Shown here one piece after another: positions 48,201 through 64,000 of a stretch of DNA of 64,000 nt (position 1 is the stretch's first letter; the number at the start of each line of letters is the position of its first letter). The notes below the pieces were generated by a model. That model did not search any database. It was not told the DNA's origin and worked only from the letters and a program-made list of their open reading frames with translations. The translations under genes were made by a program, and so were the position numbers. Source of the DNA: Deuterostichococcus epilithicus (lineage: Eukaryota; Chlorophyta; Trebouxiophyceae; Prasiolales; Stichococcaceae); NCBI GenBank assembly GCA_033439295.1, contig JAVTLE010000014.1:1178001-1242000 (forward strand), given 5' to 3'.

Positions 48201-48266
48201 TGCATGCCGCACGCTGCGTCCGCAGAAGGGAGAACGAGCACCCAAGCACCTGCTGTCGGTCTGCAT
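45261..48266 (-). CDS. Aldo/keto reductase, plastid-type (Tas-like)
   Basis: NADPH-dependent oxidoreductase with a TIM-barrel fold; substrate unknown. Exons: 48092-48266, 47955-47989, 47732-47811, 47465-47567, 47130-47264, 46762-46890, 46359-46508, 46112-46232, 45913-45935, 45626-45772, 45261-45503; about 446 aa. All phases agree and one exon is only 23 nt (YMERFNK). Catalytic tetrad: Asp in LNFLDTAE, Tyr in AEMYPVPP, Lys in VILASK, His in LLQIHWPDRY. The cofactor-site block is VRHVGVSNETSWGV. SIQNSYSLVYR and GLLAYSPLAGGSLTGKY follow in the expected order, then STIIGATTMDQLKENI. Residues 1-45 (MQTDSRCLGARSPFCGRSVR onwards) are rich in Ser and Arg and poor in acids, like a chloroplast transit peptide. 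The conserved region ends at RKRKDPS; the 50 residues after it look non-coding, so a final splice near 45420 is likely. An acceptor-like TTGCAG just 5' of the start leaves room for an extra 5' exon. Confidence 0.88.
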
Positions 48267-48884
48267 CAGTGATACCTGCAAAGCTTCTGATGGGGTTGTA
48301 ATGAGGCTGTTTGATGCAAGTACGATCGAATTCTGCGTATTGCCGAAATCAGCTGGAATCCAACGTGCACAGTCGATCGTGCGCAGTCAGCTGGCGCGAA
48401 TGCCTGATCCACCGATGGCGCGTTGACAAACACAGTAATCAAGCAGAACAACCAACAGTCGAACACAATGCCTCGCCATGGCAACTCGCCAATCGGCATG
48501 ATGCAGCATTTGCATGACGTGGCTGCTAGATCACGAGCGTGGAGCGATCAAGCCATGGTGCATGCTTGCAGTAGTTACCACAGCACCACCTCGCTCTTCT
48601 GCACATGACAGTAGGCGTGTGGACACCTGAGGATCGCGCTGAGTCTAAGTCACGGATGGCCTGGCCAGTGTGGGCGCGAGTATACAAAAAGTCACAGCGG
48701 CCATTTGTGGGGGCATCGCATGGCCGCATGCTTACATTTTTCCAAGACATCGCCCGTCTGTCAGGTCACAAGTGCGTCAACAAGCGGGTGGTGAGCATTC
48801 CAAACAATACATCAGTCCTGTCAGCAGGCGCAGGGATATGAAGCATTTGGTTGCCTGTCGAATGGTGACCGATCCTGGCGGGTT
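48267..48884. other. Intergenic between reductase 5' end and CNOT3 3' end
   Basis: 618 bp between two genes on the minus strand, lower in GC than the exons. It should hold the reductase promoter and the CNOT3 3' UTR. No coding motif, repeat or RNA gene was seen. Confidence 0.45.
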
Positions 48885-53790
<4,906 letters not shown>

Positions 53791-54532
53791 CTTGCTTTCG
53801 TTGCTTGTCCGCCCGCACCTCAGCAGACTCCCTGCCCCTCCATCTCAAATGTCGTCAAGTTGTTTATGGTGAAACCCTTGCACTCTCTGGCACGTCTGCG
53901 GCGGACTCCAGCAACAGGGAAGCAGCGTAAGACGTTTGTCGTGGACCTCGCGTTGTGAGCTGGGTGAGCATCCAGGATTCTAGAGTGCTGCTCAGCTTTG
54001 ATCGCGTGACTGGGCCTCGCGCAAAGCCGCAAACCCTGTCACCCTCTCACCGCCGTAACACCGCCGATTTCAGCCTGAGACCGCCGGCATGCTTCCTGTC
54101 CCTTGAGTTCCCAGTAACGGTGGACACCACCCCCAAGGGAAGAACTCACTTGAACGGGTCGGCCAGGCATAACAGCAATAAGATGATGCACCAGATTGAG
54201 GGGCTGGGCTGGTTTCGGAGGGGCGTGGTGTGCGTCATAGGTGGCGGCTGCGGAAGGACACTGTCAGCAGGGGCACCACGAGCGGATCCAGTCTGGCAAT
54301 GTGCTGTGCAACAGCCCCCTTGAGGAAGTGTATCCGTAGTCACTCTCAAAGCATAACATCCGGCAGCCAGGGGTGCAGGCACGGTCGAACACGCTGCAGA
54401 CCTCGGATATATATACTCCAAGCGGGTGTCACAAGACCACCACCGCCCGGACGAGACGAGACGAAGCAGTAAAATGTGACTCAGCTTGCGTACGCTTACG
54501 ATTTGAAGGGTGGATTATAGATGTAGCACAAA
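53791..54532. other. Intergenic between CNOT3 5' end and MED6 3' end
   Basis: 742 bp. It should hold the CNOT3 promoter and the MED6 3' UTR. A short GATATATATACT patch lies at about 54404-54418, too far from the CNOT3 start to call a TATA box. No coding motif was seen. Confidence 0.45.
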
Positions 54533-55782
54533 TCAGCTTGATGGCGCGGGAACTCCTGCCGGAATAGTGTACACTGGCACGCCGCCATGCTGCCGCAGAA
54601 CGGACCGGATGATGCCGTCCACCTTGTCGCTGTTCTCCTGTTCCTCTTTGGACTGCCGCTGTCCTGCCACTGCCGCCGCGGCGGCCGCTGCAACCGCCGC
54701 CATCTGCTGCTCGTCTGCCTTCTGCGCCTGCCGCTCGCCTGCTCATCATTACACAGGGAGCTCGTCCGTGCACGTCCTGACGATGCTGCTGTCAGTACTG
54801 CCATGTGCCCCAGCGGACTCGCACCCTATTCAACACGCAAGCATTTCGGTAACGCTCACGATAACGGGGAGATGAGAGGAGCCAGATTCAGATTTGCAGC
54901 GGTTTCCTAGTTGCTGCATGGTTGCTGAGGTGTCAATGCCGGAGCACCGACGATGACGGGGTCCAGATCGTCCTGCATGCGGCCAAAGGCGGTGCGCATG
55001 CTGTGCAGGCAGCGCTGCAGCCGTGCCGAAACCGCTGCATGTAGTGTCGGCGCCTGGTACACACCTGCGCTCACATGCGAAGCCAACATTGTACGAGACA
55101 GGCCTCACAGAAGGACCGAGAGCACAGCATCAGAAGCCAAATGCTGTATTGAAACAAACTGGACACCCATGACCGACTGGCGCAGCCAGAGTTTATCAGG
55201 GATTGCGCCAGATCAAGCAGGGGAACTGCCACTACAGTCACAGCGCTGTTGGGGAAGGGGCGCACTGCCCTCCAGGATGTAGTAGACAGCGTGCGCCGTG
55301 GTGGTGGCCGTTGCGGAGCGGTACTGCCGCTTGATGACGAACAGGTGCGGCTCCTGCACCTCCTGCAGCACGAACTCCGTCCCAGGGCACAGCTGCCTGC
55401 GGCAGAGGGGCTTTCTGATGAGAATGCGTGTGCGAAAGTCGAGTGCAGATGCTTGCTGAAGGTGTCTGAACGATTCGATTCAAGCAGGGTGCCATCGCGT
55501 GCCGAACACAAGCTGGAGCCAGGCGCATGAATGCGGTGACTGTGGACCGTGCACGGTGTGTTTGCACGCTTAGAAGGCGTGATGTGCGACTCACTGCAGC
55601 TGCGACGGGTGCAGGCCCTGCAGCTTCGCCTTCTCGTTGCTGCAGTTGTGCTCGTAGAAGGGCGACAGGGAGAAATAGTCCAGCGCGGTGTGTGCATTGA
55701 GCGGGTACGCGCGCAGCCAGTCATCATCCCGCCACATGGACCCCGTCAGGTCCTCCGTCACATTTTGCACGTCCGCCGCCAT
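54533..55782 (-). CDS. MED6: Mediator complex subunit 6 (MED6)
   Basis: Head-module subunit of Mediator, bridging activators to RNA polymerase II in the nucleus. Exons: 55595-55782, 55266-55396, 54948-55064, 54533-54738, giving 213 aa in consistent phase. The Med6 domain is clear: WRDDDWLRAYPLNAHTALDY, then FSLSPFYEHNCSNEKAKLQG, GTEFVLQEVQEPHLFVIKRQ, AVYYILEGSVYQAPTLHAAV and LHSMRTAF. The start MAADVQNVTEDLTG is the first ATG of an open frame. After DDLDPVIVG comes a Gln/Ala/Glu-rich helix-like segment (ERQAQKADEQQMAAVAAAAA) and a short tail with VDGIIRSVLRQHGGV. The gene is divergent from the LYR-family gene. Confidence 0.94.
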
Positions 55783-56255
55783 GGCTATATGCTGTTACCT
55801 GCTCCCGTTGCAGTGCATCTGCCGTCGCGCAAATGGCAGTGGTTGCAGCTTCGGACGCCGCGGATTGGATTGGCTGGGGCTTGTATAGGAAGTGACGTGC
55901 AAGTGCCTCCGCGCGGCCACCGTTTGGATACTGAATCGTATGTGTCCTTCAATGTACCTCGTTGCAGACAGTTTCTGTCGTGCGACTGGTCCCTGATCGC
56001 ATGCAAACGATTTGTGGAATGTGTCGGAACTGGCCAAGCATGCAAGATGCGAGCACGTCGGGTCGTCGGTACGCATGACCACATTTGATCGTTTGCATAG
56101 GGTCGATACATATGCTTCCCACACCGCTACTACTTTTCGTGCCAGTCTCGCACGGTCCGTTGGGAAGACTCACCGTGCCAGCGTCTGAATCTCGGCCAGC
56201 AGCTTGCGCCATTTCTTGCTGTGTTCTCTCTGCCAAGTCGCCTCCAGGTGAATTT
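55783..56255. promoter_or_regulatory. Divergent 5' region between MED6 and LYR-family genes
   Basis: 473 bp between opposing start codons, so both promoters should lie here. It is lower in GC than the flanking exons. No recognisable core element. Confidence 0.45.
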
Positions 56256-56781
56256 ATGCAGCAAGTCTCGCACCGCACAAACGTGCTGCGCGCCTATAAA
56301 CAGCTGCTGCACCTTGTCAAGCGCCTGCCGGAGGCGCAGCGGACGCAGGCGCTCGGCCAGGCGCGGGCCGAGGCCCAGGCAGACCGCGACATCGCCAACG
56401 CTGTCGAAGCGTCGGACAAGCTCAAGCAGCTGTACGCGCGCATCAGCTACCTGCAAACAATCACGCCGCGCCGGCCCGGCGACAGCACGCGGGGCGCAGG
56501 GCGGTACGTGCTGCGGGATGGTCAGCTGGTCCCCAGCGAGGTTCGACCAGACTCCAGGTACTGCGCGACAGCCTGCATGTACTAGGTGGAACATATTTGG
56601 AGTGTCGTCCCTGTGCAGGTCGCAGCATGAGACCCTCGGCAGGCAATGCAACCGAGTTTTCCCTCCATGCTGCAGGGTGGCAGACGGTAAGATCAGCATG
56701 GAGGAGGCACACACCCGCCACAATGCGCTGCTGAGGCGGCAGCACTTTGGACGGACACCAGGGCCGCGAGAGCCATTCTAA
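56256..56781 (+). CDS. LYR-motif family protein (mitochondrial assembly factor type)
   Basis: Small basic helical protein of the LYRM type. Relatives bind mitochondrial acyl carrier protein and help assemble respiratory complexes or Fe-S enzymes. Exons 56256-56557 and 56676-56781 join in phase to give 135 aa. The helical bundle begins VLRAYKQLLHLVKRLP, in which L-x-A-Y takes the place of the usual L-Y-R, followed by an Arg-rich second helix (QALGQARAEAQADRD) and KLKQLYARISYLQTITPR. The last third (GAGRYVLRDGQLVPSE and the C-terminal RRQHFGRTPGPREPF) is not part of the core fold. The start at 56256 (MQQVSHRTN) is the first ATG after a GT/AG-like stretch; an upstream exon cannot be excluded. 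The exact subfamily is not determined, and the variant motif lowers confidence. Confidence 0.65.
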
Positions 56782-57080
56782 GCAGCTGCGGCAATTTGCC
56801 CCTGCAGCAAGTCGTGGAAATACATGGTCGAAGGGTAATTGATTGTAAGACGACCAAATATGCCAGGATCTGCCGCTGCTTGGGGAAACCTGTGCACCTT
56901 CTCTGTCGTTACTGACGGGTGGACTTCTCACTTTCCGTACCTAGACCTCACCTTCCCTATCCTTTCCCTATATATCAGACGCTCAGAAACCACGACAAGG
57001 CATGCCCTTGCCACCTGCGCGGGAGACGCTCCCGCTACTGAAAGAATACGCATGCCGGCAGCATGCGGAATCGCCCTGAA

Positions 57081-60000
57081 CTACGCTGCTTGATCCGTCA
57101 GCCAGGCGGCAGCGCGATCCACGTTACCGCGTGTGACCCTGAGCGCCTGCTCCGCTCGCAGGCGCTTGAAGCCGAGCGCCATGATGGCATCCACGCTGTC
57201 TGCCGGGAAGCCGCCGTTCAACTTGCCTGCACATGCAGAACACTCGCTTCTGAGCAATGAACAATTGAAATTTGATGCAGCACAGCGCCGCCACTGTTGA
57301 CTGGCAGTGCTGGAAGTGAAGGCGCAGAAACAGCAGCAACAAATCAGCGAGTCTCACCGCTGCTGCCGGGCTCTGCACGATCTGGCTCCCTGGGGCTGGC
57401 AGCTGGCAGCAATCCTGAGTCGGCAGCGCCGCTGCTGCTGCAGCGTGTGCCGCCATCAGGGGCGCTGCAGCCATTTGCGGCCTCTGCCGCCTCCGGCGGC
57501 GAGCTCGCTGTGTCGTGCACCATGCCCTGCTGCGAGGCGGCTCCGCCAGGGCCGGCTGCGCCGCTCTCTGAGGCCGCCAGATCGATGACGCTCGACGAGC
57601 CGTTCGTCTGCGCGCACAGACCAGAGGAAGGTTCAGCCCGTGCTAGGCCTTGACGCAAGGCTGTATCGCATCATGGACCCATGGAGACTCTGTTGCCGTA
57701 TCCCCCTGTGCCGCCCATGCCCAGTTGTTAGGGCAGTACGGAGCGGCATGAGGCAGCAGGCACGGAGCTCGCCTGCTGGGCCTTGGCATGGCCATTGGCG
57801 GCCTGGGCGGCCGGTTGCGCGTCGGAGGTGCGCTGCCGCTTGGCGCCCGGCTGCCCGCCGGCCAGCCATCCGCCCACGCCGCCCTGCGGCCGCTGCCCCG
57901 CCTTCTGCTTACCGCCCGCCTGCTTCGGTGCACCGCGCGTCTGGCTGCCGTTGGGACCGCCCTGCGGCGGCGCGGCGACGCCGGCGGCTGCCGCCGCCTT
58001 CGGCTTGAAAAAGTCGAGCACAGTCTTCGGCGCCCTGGTCCAAGGCAAGCCATCCAGGTCAGCATTGGTGCATTTATGGAACCACCCGGTGAGGTGACTG
58101 CAGAAGTAGTTCCCAAAGCTGAAGCTGCACTGTGCAGCTGCTGTTGCAGTCGGATCAGCAAGCTCCTATCGTTCCGGCTGAGATGCATCGACACCCGCTT
58201 GGTGGCGCTGAGCATGTGAGGGCACACCTGAACGCCTTGGCAAGCGACTTTGCCTGCACAGGCGTTGGCAGCTCGTGCTTGACAGCCGACGCGGCGCCAA
58301 TGGCGGAAGCCGCCATAGCCTGTACACACGACATCCGGAATTCACATGAAGCCTGTGCGAGCCATGGAGGCATGCGACCATGTGCTCAGATGCTCAGCAC
58401 TGGCGGCTCCTCACCAGAAATGGGGAATCTCCTTGACACACATCAGGCACTGCCGCACAACGCACCTGCTGCTGCTGCTTCTTCTGCTTGCTGGTCAGCT
58501 GCGAGGGGTTACCCTGGCCGGCCAGCGCCTGCAGCTGCAGCTGTGCATTCGCCGCCGTCTGCTCCGCCGACTGCAGCAACGCGGTGACCTCGGCCAGCAG
58601 GTGGTTCGGGTACCGCACCCCTGACAGCACAGCACATTATGTGCTGCTTATGCTTGGAAATGCGTCCACTGACCATGAGGAATCCACGGATGCACAGAAC
58701 AGAGGTTGCCAGGTGGCCAGGGTCCCTGAGTCACACTCTATGTTCAAACTACGAGCTACTAAACGAAGCTGGATGGACGAACCAAAGCCGTTTCTCCCGA
58801 CCTCAAGCCAGGTGCAGAGCACACCACATGCACACTGATCGATGGCCCATCAGTGTTCTCACCAAACCGCGTGAACCAGCTGCGGAGCGCACCTATGAGG
58901 CTGTTGCCAGGCGCCAAGTCGACGCGGAGCACGCGCATGGTGCGGTCGCTGCGTGACAGCTGGTGCTCATGGCGCGTCAGGATGCGCTCCAGGGCGCCCC
59001 AGATGCGCACCACGCTGCCGGAGAGCACTGCCACCTCTGTGACGCGCCGCCCCGTCTGCACGGTGCACACACGCTTGCATGGTCGGCTCTCCGTTGATTG
59101 CGAGTGAGTGCCCTTTCCTCCTTTCTCGTCTATCAGAGAGACCACCACGCGCGCAGTGCTCATCCGCCTGCCTGCCGCAAGGAGCTCTCATGCATGCGAG
59201 CCCCGCCCGGACTCGCAGCATGCCTGCACAGGCCCCAGCGCCTGCAGAATGCTTGGTAAGGGACACGATGCCGCCGTTGGGAGGGGTTGCACACACACGC
59301 ATGCACACATGCACCTGGCAGGCGTCGCCGACGGGGCACCGGTCGCCGTGCATGCAGGCCACGGCGGACACCTCGTGCACGTGCTTCCAGCCCTCCTCCA
59401 CCTCCTCCTGCGACACCCGCTGGTACTTCGTGTCCAGCTCGTCCTCCTGCGCTCAGAACAAGCTCCATGACCGGCATCGCTGCAGACCTCGAAGCGCACA
59501 CGCTGTCACCTGCGCCAAGCGGACTGGCAGAGGCAAGCTCACATCGCCGTGCTGCTCAGCGGACTTGCAGGGGCCATGTCGTGCAAGGGCGCTGGCAGCC
59601 GAGGAGGTCCAGGGTTCTGCATGTGTGACCAGACCTCCATGTCGAAGAGGGAGGCGCCGGTGTTGGGGCGGCAGATGGAGAAGGAGTGCCGGTTCCCAGG
59701 GCTCTGCATCGCCAGCAGGTACATGATGCTGCCGAAGATGGGGCGCCGGCTGCGGCGGAAGCCGCTGCCGTCGCCCTGCCGCCGCTCGTGCTCCAGCCGC
59801 TGCACCGCCACCTGTGTTGCGCGCGGGCAGCGGAGCAGAACCGTCAGAAAAGACGTCGACTGTCGGGTAAGCGCAAGTGACTCGCTCCGAGCAAGGGGCC
59901 ACTGCAGGCTGGCGGCAGGACTGCACTGAAACGTATGACAAAGAAGTTCGCGATGCGGACCTCGAAGGACATGCCCCTGTCGACCTGCAGGACGTTGCGC

Positions 60001-63000
60001 AGCGTCTTGAGCCCGCTGTTGCGGTCCGTCCACACCACCTCGGGCGCCTGCAGATGCACCCTACACTTTTGAGAAGATAGAGACCCTACACTGTTGAGAA
60101 GCCATCGTTCCAAAGGATATCTGCCTCTGCTGGCATCATCAGACAGAGGAGAGAGCCATGCAAGCGGCATAAGGCAGAGGATATGGGGTCCCGCTGCTAT
60201 GCAACGCCCGGCGGCACGCGAGAAGATCCTGTTCAAGGACCTGAGGAGCCAGTACCTGCTTGAGCTTGGGCGTGCCCGCCAGCTCGCTCATGCCCTCGAA
60301 GTAGCGGCCCTCCGCCTTGGCCGCACGGATCTCCGCTGACAGGGTCGCATCGAAGTAGTTGAACAGCAGGTTCTGCTTTGCGCATCTGCATGCGGCACCG
60401 CGCGTCTTGAGAGAAGCAATTTGGAGATTGATTTCGTCACAGGCAACCATGGAGCCAAGACATGATGAGATGATACGAGACGAAAGCGCAGCGGTGGGTG
60501 GTGTCTCCCCAAAAAAACAACAGGCTGGCTTATCAGCGGCAAACCAAGGGCGCACCGGATGCCCAGCAGCCGATTAAGGAACCGCCTGCGAGCAGGCACA
60601 CCAGGCGTCAGCGCGTCGCTGCAGCAGCGCCTTGACCAATCGTACTCGGGTGCGCACATGCAGCTGGGGCTGGAGTAGGAAGGAAAGCACCGAAGTGACT
60701 AGCACCGTCCGTGTGGTCAGTCGAATCGACGACAGAGGCATCGACCTTATCAGGTGCCGCACCTGACGTCGCCCTGGTCTTTGTTGCCGGAAGCCGAGCT
60801 GGCGGCGGGCGCGTCCCCCTCGGCGATGGTGTCGCGCTGCGCCCCGCCCAGCCCGATGCCCATGAGGTCGCAGCAGTCGCGCAGGTCGCTGTGCAGCTGC
60901 TCCACCTGCGAAGGTATAAGAGGCGAGATGTAGTTCGGCTCCCAGTCGGTTCCTAGTTCGGCTCCCATCAGAGACTTGTGACATTGCAGCGTCCCTCTCC
61001 GCTTCCACGGTCCGATGCATGTCGTCTCATTCGAGCTTGCCAGTGGTGACAGGGGCAGGCACTGCTGTAGAGCAGCACTGGCCTGATGGGTGCTGGGATG
61101 CTGGGAGGGGCATCAGCGCGCAGTAGCAAGCCCGACCTGCGCTGCGGTGACGGTGCCGGCCGCAGCGGCGGCGATGAGCTCCGCCTCCTCGCTGTCCGCC
61201 ACAACGTCCGCCATGGACACGCCCGGCGGCAGCGTCGGCGCCTCCGTCGTAATCGCGTCGTACACGCGCCTGCGCCAAGCACCAGGACACGTTTCAGAAG
61301 CTCTGCTGCTGCGGCCAATCGCCACATACTCTCAGCAGTGCCTGATCACACAACTAACTTCGCCAGGTCTGCGACCTGCAGAAATGCCAGCGCATGGACC
61401 CTAGCTCTGGCGGCGACGTGCCAAAAGGAGGAGGATGAGGGGTGTCGGGGAGCGGCCCGATGCAAGCGCCGACCTGATGGAGAAGCGTCGACTTGGGGGA
61501 GGAGCGCCAACCTGAGGGACTTGCGGCCGAGCGGGCTGTCGAAGTTGGACTCGGACAGGTCGATGCCAGAGGCGGCGCGCCGGTCGCCGCGGGTGAGCGC
61601 GCCCAGCGATTGCAGCCGCCGCGCCACGGCTGCGGCGAACCGCTTCTCGCCGCCCAAGTTGGTGCTGACCAGCTTGTAGATGGGGCCGCACACCTGCAAC
61701 ATCAGCGTAGTGGGTGTTATGGAAATAGCCACGTGTGCTCGCGAGAGACACGTTCGCAAACTCACAGGCTCGTGCAGACGCCAGGTTCAGCAGGCAGGGA
61801 AAGCCAGCGCTCTGCACCTCTTGCTTGATCACTGACGCACAACGTCATGCAGCGCCACTGCAATGGCAGTGCCGCACCTGATTGGAGCGATGCGAGCGCC
61901 CCAGCTGCTGAATGGCCTTGTCTGCGCTCCAAGGCAGCTCGATGGTCAGGTGCACCCGCCGCCGCTGGTTTGCGCACTGCACAGGACAGACCAGGTCTGC
62001 ATCTCAACACCCAGCACAAGGGCTGCATCAGAGACAGGAGCCTGACGAGCTGCGAGAGGGCGTCGAGTGAGAAGCAGCATTTCTGTGCCCCTGATGTATC
62101 CCTTAAAAATTTGCAAAAGTCGCATGCAGTCGATCTTTGCAAGGAGACGTTGGGAGTGCTGGGAATGGCAACCTGCTTGGAGGCGTGCAGGGAGATGCCG
62201 GTGGAGGCGGCGTCACTGACGATGGCGATGAGCTTGCGGCCCTTCATGAAGGCCTCCGTCTCCCGCACATTCAGGCTGTCCAACTCTGCGCTGTCCGGCT
62301 TGGCGCGCAGCTGATACACGCCCCTGCAGCAGGCTCGTTCTTGTGAGGCCGTCTCGGACCTCCAGTTCTGCCTGCCGCCGCTGCAATACCTCGAGCACTG
62401 GAGAAGCGAGCGACACCAGGGATATCGTCTCTGTGTTGCACCCAGCGTGCGCGACACGAGGCAACATGGCCCGCGGCCGAGCTGGGCACCTGCCGCGGCT
62501 GTCGGCGACGATGCGGCCCTTGCGCCCGGTCATCTCGGCGACCGAGGCGGGGCCGCCCAGCTCCGCGATGAGGTGGTCTAGGAAGTTGGGCGGCAGCTGG
62601 ATGTCCTCCCGGTAGCGCTTGACCAGCTCATCGCGCATGGCGCAGCACTGCACCTCCTCCTGGTCCTGCCCCGCCGCCGCCGCCACCGCGTCTGCGGCCA
62701 GGTCGAGTCTAAGGTTGAAGTTTCAAGGGTCTGAAAGCTCGCAGCAGGAAGCAGGCGCTGGCTTTGCTGGCGATGACCCCGGGTCGAGGACTCCTGCAGG
62801 AGCCAGGCAAGAAGGTTTCATGCAGGCAGGGGCGAGATGACCATAAGGCGACGCATCCGCAGACGACGGCAAGCGACAGCACCAAGCCGCAACGCGCTGC
62901 ACGCTGGAGACTCGGTGCAATGACAGCACACGCGATTGCCGTGGCGCGGCGGACCTGTGCCCTCGGGCGGCGCGTCCTTCTTCACGGGGAACTGCGTCGT

Positions 63001-63794
63001 CACGAAGTGTATGAGCATCTGGCGCGTCACAGAGACGAAGCCGCACGCGTCGCCTGGCTGCAGGTCCAGCGCCTGCACTGACACACGATCATCAGCTCAT
63101 ATTGAGGGACGGTTCCGGTGCAACATTGAGACGCTCCTGGCGTCTGAATGCAGGTCATCCCAGGGCGCTATGGCCATTGTAGGTGAGGACATGTCGCTGC
63201 TGTGTGGCGGCAACGGCTGGGATTCGAGGTGCGTGATCTGCAACACGAAGCCTGGCTGCTGGCTCACCTGCGATGCCGCCTCGCCGGTGGCCTGCAGGCC
63301 GATCACGACACATTGGCCCGCCGCCAGCGCCGCCCTCGCCTCTTTCACCACCAGCGGGACCTGCACACACACGACCACAAGGTCCTTCCTGAGGCTGCAC
63401 ATTCACCTCAGCCTGCACAGACCCCCGCGGTGGTACCGATCCCAGCTGAAGCATCTGTTTCCTGTCCTCCGAACAGCCAGGCCGGAATCCGAACGCACAG
63501 GTCAGGGAGAGCATCTGGGGCCGGGAAGAAAGGTAGAGCAGGGTAGGGACAGCACCTGCAGCGGGGAAAACACACGTCACCGCACTGCCCACCTTCATGG
63601 ACACGCACAGCAGCTTGAAGAAGCGCTGCTGCGTCGCCCAGAAGGTTTTCCACACGTCGCGGCTGGCGCTGCCCAGGAAGACGAGCGCCTGGCTGACGGC
63701 GAGCCGCAGTATGCGCCACTCCTCCACAGCCTGGTCGTACAGCTCCCGCTGCTGGGCCGTCAGGTCGCACGCCAGCTCCATGAACTCCGCCTCC
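57081..63794 (-). CDS. SBNO: Strawberry notch / FORGETTER1-like protein, C-terminal part, with UBA domain; 5' partial
   Basis: Chromatin-linked helicase-like co-regulator of the SNO family. Twenty exons seen: 63593-63794, 63268-63360, 62955-63072, 62490-62691, 62173-62323, 61878-61976, 61512-61693, 61137-61269, 60763-60905, 60556-60585, 60256-60385, 59961-60047, 59635-59811, 59315-59446, 58893-59055, 58466-58620, 58228-58319, 57773-58034, 57358-57607, 57081-57226. Phases agree at all 19 junctions. SNO blocks in order: [82 protein letters not shown] (with HRSNQ, helicase motif VI), [20 protein letters not shown] and [15 protein letters not shown]. Then come a [10 protein letters not shown] linker, Ala/Gln/Ser-rich sequence and a terminal UBA domain ([20 protein letters not shown], then DRAAAWL). 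The ATPase motifs I-III lie beyond the right edge. The intron 57608-57772 starts with GC. Confidence 0.88.
60058..60101. repeat. Tandem duplication in a SNO intron
   Basis: ACCCTACACTTTTGAGAAG at 60058-60076 recurs at 60083-60101 with one mismatch and a 25-bp period, inside the intron between two SNO exons. Confidence 0.8.
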
Positions 63795-64000
63795 CTGCGC
63801 CAAGAGGACAGATTCCGCTTGTGATTCGAACGAGCTCAAAGCGGGACTGCGCATGAAATCCGCAACCCGCAACTCCCGCATCCGCGTGAGACGTCAGCAA
63901 GCCCCTCGATCCCTCGTGTCTGTTCCCTGTTTGGCTGTGCTCTCGGGAGCTTCTGTGCCTCGACACGTTGGTCGAGATGGTGCACGACCGAGCACAGGCG

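Noticed and set aside
54404-54418. TATATATA patch as a CNOT3 TATA box
   Set aside because: More than 600 bp from the CNOT3 start codon and just beyond the MED6 stop; no evidence of a start site there.

Overview
The window reads as nuclear DNA of a chlorophyte green alga, probably a trebouxiophyte (the class is an inference). Coding DNA is GC-rich. Every gene is cut into many short exons by introns of about 80-500 bp. The proteins are land-plant or alga-like (AP-1 gamma, PI4K-gamma, DUF506, a plastid-type aspartate/prephenate aminotransferase, cyclophilin). Plant-type CCCTAAA telomere-like repeats occur. There are no operons, rRNAs or CRISPRs, and I found no tRNA.

I rebuilt 17 genes by joining exons at splice sites and checking that reading phase is kept across each junction. 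Left to right they are: prephenate/aspartate aminotransferase (+, 5' cut by the window edge); 2OG-Fe(II) dioxygenase (-); MoaC/CNX3 (+); DUF506 protein (+); RumA/TrmA-like RNA m5U methyltransferase (+); cyclophilin (+); SKI3/TTC37-like TPR protein (-, 18 exons); glycerol kinase (+); PI4K-gamma with ubiquitin-like domains (-); GPN3 GTPase (+); F-box/LRR protein (-); AP-1 gamma-adaptin (-); plastid-type aldo/keto reductase (-); CNOT3 (-); Mediator MED6 (-); LYR-family protein (+); and a strawberry-notch/FORGETTER1 helicase-like protein (-, 5' cut by the right edge).

The genes are mostly unrelated housekeeping functions: amino acid synthesis, molybdenum cofactor, RNA modification and decay (methyltransferase, SKI3, CNOT3), vesicle traffic (AP-1, PI4K), Pol II transcription or assembly (MED6, GPN3) and chromatin or transcription (SNO). 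Several pairs are divergent and share a short 5' region: dioxygenase/MoaC, SKI3/glycerol kinase, PI4K/GPN3 and MED6/LYR. Three stretches of about 1-2 kb (8.3-10.2, 14.7-15.7 and 30.7-31.9 kb) hold nothing I can assign.

The most interesting signals are: a C-terminal UBA domain and an FF-motif linker joined to the SNO protein; an unusually high share of GC-AG introns (about 7 of roughly 140); a SKI3-like protein with a Ser/Pro/Arg-rich insert, a missing C-terminal half and a duplicated exon end; a 21-bp near-perfect hairpin behind the RNA methyltransferase; and a cyclophilin with an N-myristoylation-type N terminus.
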